Made by a program: the position numbers and the translations under genes. Source: CAYPPG01 sp964412555 (GTDB lineage Bacteria > Hinthialibacterota > Hinthialibacteria > Hinthialibacterales > Hinthialibacteraceae). From it: a stretch of DNA of 9,590 bases. The stretch lies in NCBI GenBank assembly GCA_964412555.1, contig CAYPPG010000127.1:1-9590 (forward strand). The letters run 5' to 3'. This document shows positions 8,050-9,590 of the stretch, one piece after another (position 1 is the first letter of the stretch; each line of letters begins with the position of its first letter). The notes under the pieces were generated by a model. It did no database searches. It saw only the letters and a list, made by a program, of their open reading frames with translations, and had not been told where the DNA came from.

Positions 8050-8517
8050 ATGAAAACGATTAGCCACATTGCATACACAATCATAATTATTGTTGGTTCA
8101 ATTCCGCCATCGCTTGCACAAGAAACTGATTTGCAAGCCAAAGTGGATGAACTGGAAAAGAAACTGGCAGCTCTGGAAGCCCGTTTGGAAGTTGTGGATC
8201 AGCGGTTCGTGAATTTGGAAGCGGTGGATGAAACCGGGGAAATTGACCCGACAGCCAGGAATGCGGAATTTCTGGATCATTTAGATAGTGCTCAATTTCT
8301 TAGATCTGATGGAAAAGCCGTCGATGCGTATAAATTGGATGGTGTTGATTCTTCTGGTTATCTACGAGCAAATGGAAAAGCTGTCGATGCAGACAAATTG
8401 GATGGTTTTGATTCTAAAAGTTTATTGATAAATAGTACACCTGGATCAGGTATATTCACCGATACTGGAAATCAAGGCTATGCTTTTTATTTGAGTTATC
8501 ATAAAGCATTGACATAA
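8050..8517 (+). CDS. S74 fibre copy 3, N-terminal part up to the TAA
   Basis: This is the part that would be made if the stop is real: 155 residues. A 24-residue signal peptide ending PPSLAQ is followed by the coiled coil, the core, two full DKLDG repeats and a third weaker one, then the start of a head domain ending SYHKALT. GGAGA at 8039-8043 is the ribosome site. Without its S74 domain the chain probably cannot trimerise properly. The leader shares a 20-base identity with copy 4 (8068-8087 against 8929-8948), so copies 3 and 4 are likely recent duplicates. Confidence 0.65.
   Translation: MKTISHIAYTIIIIVGSIPPSLAQETDLQAKVDELEKKLAALEARLEVVDQRFVNLEAVDETGEIDPTARNAEFLDHLDSAQFLRSDGKAVDAYKLDGVDSSGYLRANGKAVDADKLDGFDSKSLLINSTPGSGIFTDTGNQGYAFYLSYHKALT
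8170..8255 (+). repeat. 86-bp conserved core, family copy 3
   Basis: Only two bases differ from copy 1: one is silent, and one changes Lys to Thr (EIDPTA). This is much closer than any other part of the two genes. Confidence 0.85.
8263..8451 (+). repeat. 63-bp DKLDG-type repeats in copy 3
   Basis: Units are 8263-8325, 8326-8388 and a diverged third at 8389-8451, where the FLR part has become LLI. The second unit has AYKLDGVDSSGYLR. Confidence 0.75.
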
Positions 8518-8553
8518 TTTTCCCGTGTCGGTGGAGATCATGAAGTAATCAAA

Positions 8554-8898
8554 ATGCACGAAAATGGTGATATTGGATGTAGAAATATCTATCAACTAAG
8601 TGATATTCAGATGAAAGAAAATATAATGAATTTAAGAAATGTGCTTCCTCAAGTAATGAAACTGAGAGGCGCTTATTTTTCATGGAAAGATCATAGTAAT
8701 GAAAAAGATATTGGTTTAATTGCTCAAGAAGTACAACCATATTTTCCTGAATTAATATTTGATAGCAATGGGAAAAAAATGCTAAATTATAATGGGTTTA
8801 TCCCAATATTAATCGAAGCTATAAAAGAACAACAACACCAAATCGAACAACAAAAAAGCCAAATCAGGAAATTGCAAATAAGACTAGATAAGAAATAA
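8554..8898 (+). CDS. S74 chaperone part of copy 3, downstream of the stop
   Basis: The 114 residues from the first ATG hold the end of the head (MHENGDIG) and a full S74 domain. LSDIQMKENI carries the Ser (codon 184 counted from 8050) and Lys (codon 189), with Gln in place of the usual Arg. GLIAQEVQPYFPEL and a C-terminal Gln-rich coiled coil with KEQQHQIEQQ follow. Base composition is very AT-rich (about 25-30% GC). There is no ribosome site or signal peptide, so it is best read as the cut-off end of the gene that starts at 8050. Its stop is 12 bases before copy 4, with the same AAATAATGGAG junction as between copies 2 and 3. Confidence 0.6.
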   Translation: MHENGDIGCRNIYQLSDIQMKENIMNLRNVLPQVMKLRGAYFSWKDHSNEKDIGLIAQEVQPYFPELIFDSNGKKMLNYNGFIPILIEAIKEQQHQIEQQKSQIRKLQIRLDKK

Positions 8899-8910
8899 TG
8901 GAGGTTACTA

Positions 8911-9561
8911 ATGAAATCAATTATCTATATTGCATACACAATCATAATACTTGTTGGCTCAACGTCTGCATCGTTCACTCAAGAAACCGATCTACAATCA
9001 AAAGTCGATGATCTGGAAAAGAAACTAGAGGCGCTGGAAGCCCGTTTGAGTGTGGTGGATCAGCGGTTCGTGAATTTGGAAGCGGTGGATGCGACTGGAG
9101 AAATTGATCCGAAAGCGAAAAAATCCATCAATTCAGATACATTGGATAATAAAGAATGGTCAGATTATTTTCTTGATAATGGTAAAGCCAGGAATGCAGA
9201 TTTATTAGATGGAAATAACTCTGAATCTTTTTTGGGGAAAAATCAAAAGGCAGCAGATGCCGATAAATTGGATGGAAAAGATTCTGGTTCTTTTGTAAGA
9301 AGTGATATTGATAAAAACATTTATGGTTTAACTGTTTTTAATGAAAATATCCGATTTAACAAAAGTGGACCATGGGAATTTACGCTTGGAAGTGGTTATA
9401 TGACTATCCATTATTTATCACCACTTAAGGCACTTTTATCACTAGATGCTAATTCTCATTCCGTATCAGTATGGAAAGACCTGAATGTTAAAAGTAATAT
9501 ATATTATGGAGGTCAAATCGCAAAAAGCAGTGACATAAGGATTTGTCCACAAATAACTTGA
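8911..9561 (+). CDS. S74 fibre protein, copy 4, frameshifted at the S74 start
   Basis: The frame gives 216 residues. GGAGG at 8900-8904 precedes the ATG. The signal peptide is close to that of copy 3 but ends SFTQ, replacing the usual -1 Ala with Thr. The coiled coil, core (with Ser and Ala changes) and three DKLDG-type repeats follow, then a beta-rich head ending VSVWKDLNVKSNIYYGGQ. The S74 entry motif SSDIR appears at residues 206-210, and the protein then runs only ICPQIT to a TGA. Reading from 9543 instead gives LSTNNLNNYITYAI to the window edge, a plausible S74 continuation, so one base is missing or two are extra near 9541. In that frame the dyad Lys position reads Ser. The gene is probably a frameshifted pseudogene or carries a read error; its true end lies beyond the window. 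Confidence 0.75.
   Translation: MKSIIYIAYTIIILVGSTSASFTQETDLQSKVDDLEKKLEALEARLSVVDQRFVNLEAVDATGEIDPKAKKSINSDTLDNKEWSDYFLDNGKARNADLLDGNNSESFLGKNQKAADADKLDGKDSGSFVRSDIDKNIYGLTVFNENIRFNKSGPWEFTLGSGYMTIHYLSPLKALLSLDANSHSVSVWKDLNVKSNIYYGGQIAKSSDIRICPQIT
9031..9116 (+). repeat. 86-bp conserved core, family copy 4
   Basis: This is the most changed of the four cores, with about nine base differences from copy 1, including Glu to Ser (RLSVVDQRF) and Glu to Ala (AVDATGEID). Confidence 0.8.
9133..9321 (+). repeat. 63-bp DKLDG-type repeats in copy 4
   Basis: Units are 9133-9195, 9196-9258 and 9259-9321. The first has a changed centre (LDNKEWSDYFLDNGKA), the second reads LLDGNNSESFL, and the third DKLDGKDSGSFVR is closest to the family pattern. 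The NNS variant is shared with the single unit in copy 1. Confidence 0.75.
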
Positions 9562-9590
9562 ACAATTATATTACCTATGCTATAATTTCT

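Larger units (their letters stand above)
8050..8898 (+). pseudogene. S74 fibre gene, copy 3, split by one in-frame stop
   Basis: Two open segments, 8050-8517 and 8554-8898, lie in the same frame, and the bases between them (8518-8553) also read openly as FSRVGGDHEVIK. Only the TAA at 8515-8517 divides them. Without it the product would have 282 residues and the full family layout. The second part has no Shine-Dalgarno site before its first ATG, so it is unlikely to be translated alone. A recent nonsense mutation, a read error or programmed readthrough would all look like this; mutation or error seems most likely. Confidence 0.75.

Noticed and set aside
8515..8517. Reassigned TAA codon
   Set aside because: The giant gene and copies 1 and 2 also end in TAA at sensible positions, so TAA is a normal stop here.
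5736..9590. Diversity-generating retroelement with variable repeats
   Set aside because: No reverse transcriptase or template repeat is in the window, and differences between copies are not limited to adenine positions.
5736..9590. Prophage tail-fibre locus
   Set aside because: S74 domains suggest it, but every copy starts with a signal peptide and no other phage gene is present, so exported bacterial fibres fit better.

Overview
The window carries a one-directional cluster of exported-protein genes, all on the + strand, from a bacterium I cannot place by name. Signal peptides that mostly end in Ala-Gln (FAQ, CAQ, FAQ, LAQ, with FTQ in the last copy), Shine-Dalgarno sites, and dockerin-like and cohesin-like pieces suggest a Gram-negative environmental lineage, perhaps an uncultured phylum related to the FCB group. 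That placement is inference. No rRNA, tRNA, transposase, integrase, CRISPR array or classic phage structural gene is visible.

Layout. Bases 1-246 are non-coding and hold a cluster of TTTGAC/GTCAAA half-sites and a short hairpin. Bases 247-5724 encode a giant secreted protein of 1825 residues with a signal peptide, an N-terminal dockerin/EF-hand-like calcium loop, a long mostly helical region, two long coiled coils separated by a four-cysteine segment and a hydrophobic stretch, and a beta-rich C-terminus. I do not recognise its family. Eleven bases later begins a tandem family of four paralogues (5736, 7105, 8050, 8911). Each is built as signal peptide, short coiled coil, strongly conserved core (ALEARLEVVDQRFVNLEAVD), one or more 21-residue 'DKLDG..S..F' repeats, a variable head, and a C-terminal peptidase S74 intramolecular chaperone domain of the kind found on phage tail spikes and bacterial surface fibres. 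A small gene for a truncated cohesin-like protein (6716-6985) lies between copies 1 and 2.

Copies 1 and 2 look intact. Copy 3 has one in-frame TAA just upstream of its S74 domain. Copy 4 loses frame inside the S74 entry motif, a few bases before the window ends. The core is nearly identical between copies even at silent positions, while heads and S74 domains differ in sequence and in base composition (about 50% GC in the S74 of copy 1, about 25-30% in that of copy 3). This looks like a modular, recombining family of trimeric surface fibres, with the damaged copies as possible silent cassettes or decaying duplicates.

The short gaps (11-29 bases) between 247 and 6985, and the 12-base gaps between copies 2, 3 and 4, suggest co-transcription. 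The one larger gap is 6986-7104. A working model is that the giant protein and the S74 fibres are exported together and form an extracellular or surface structure. No partner or substrate can be read from the sequence.
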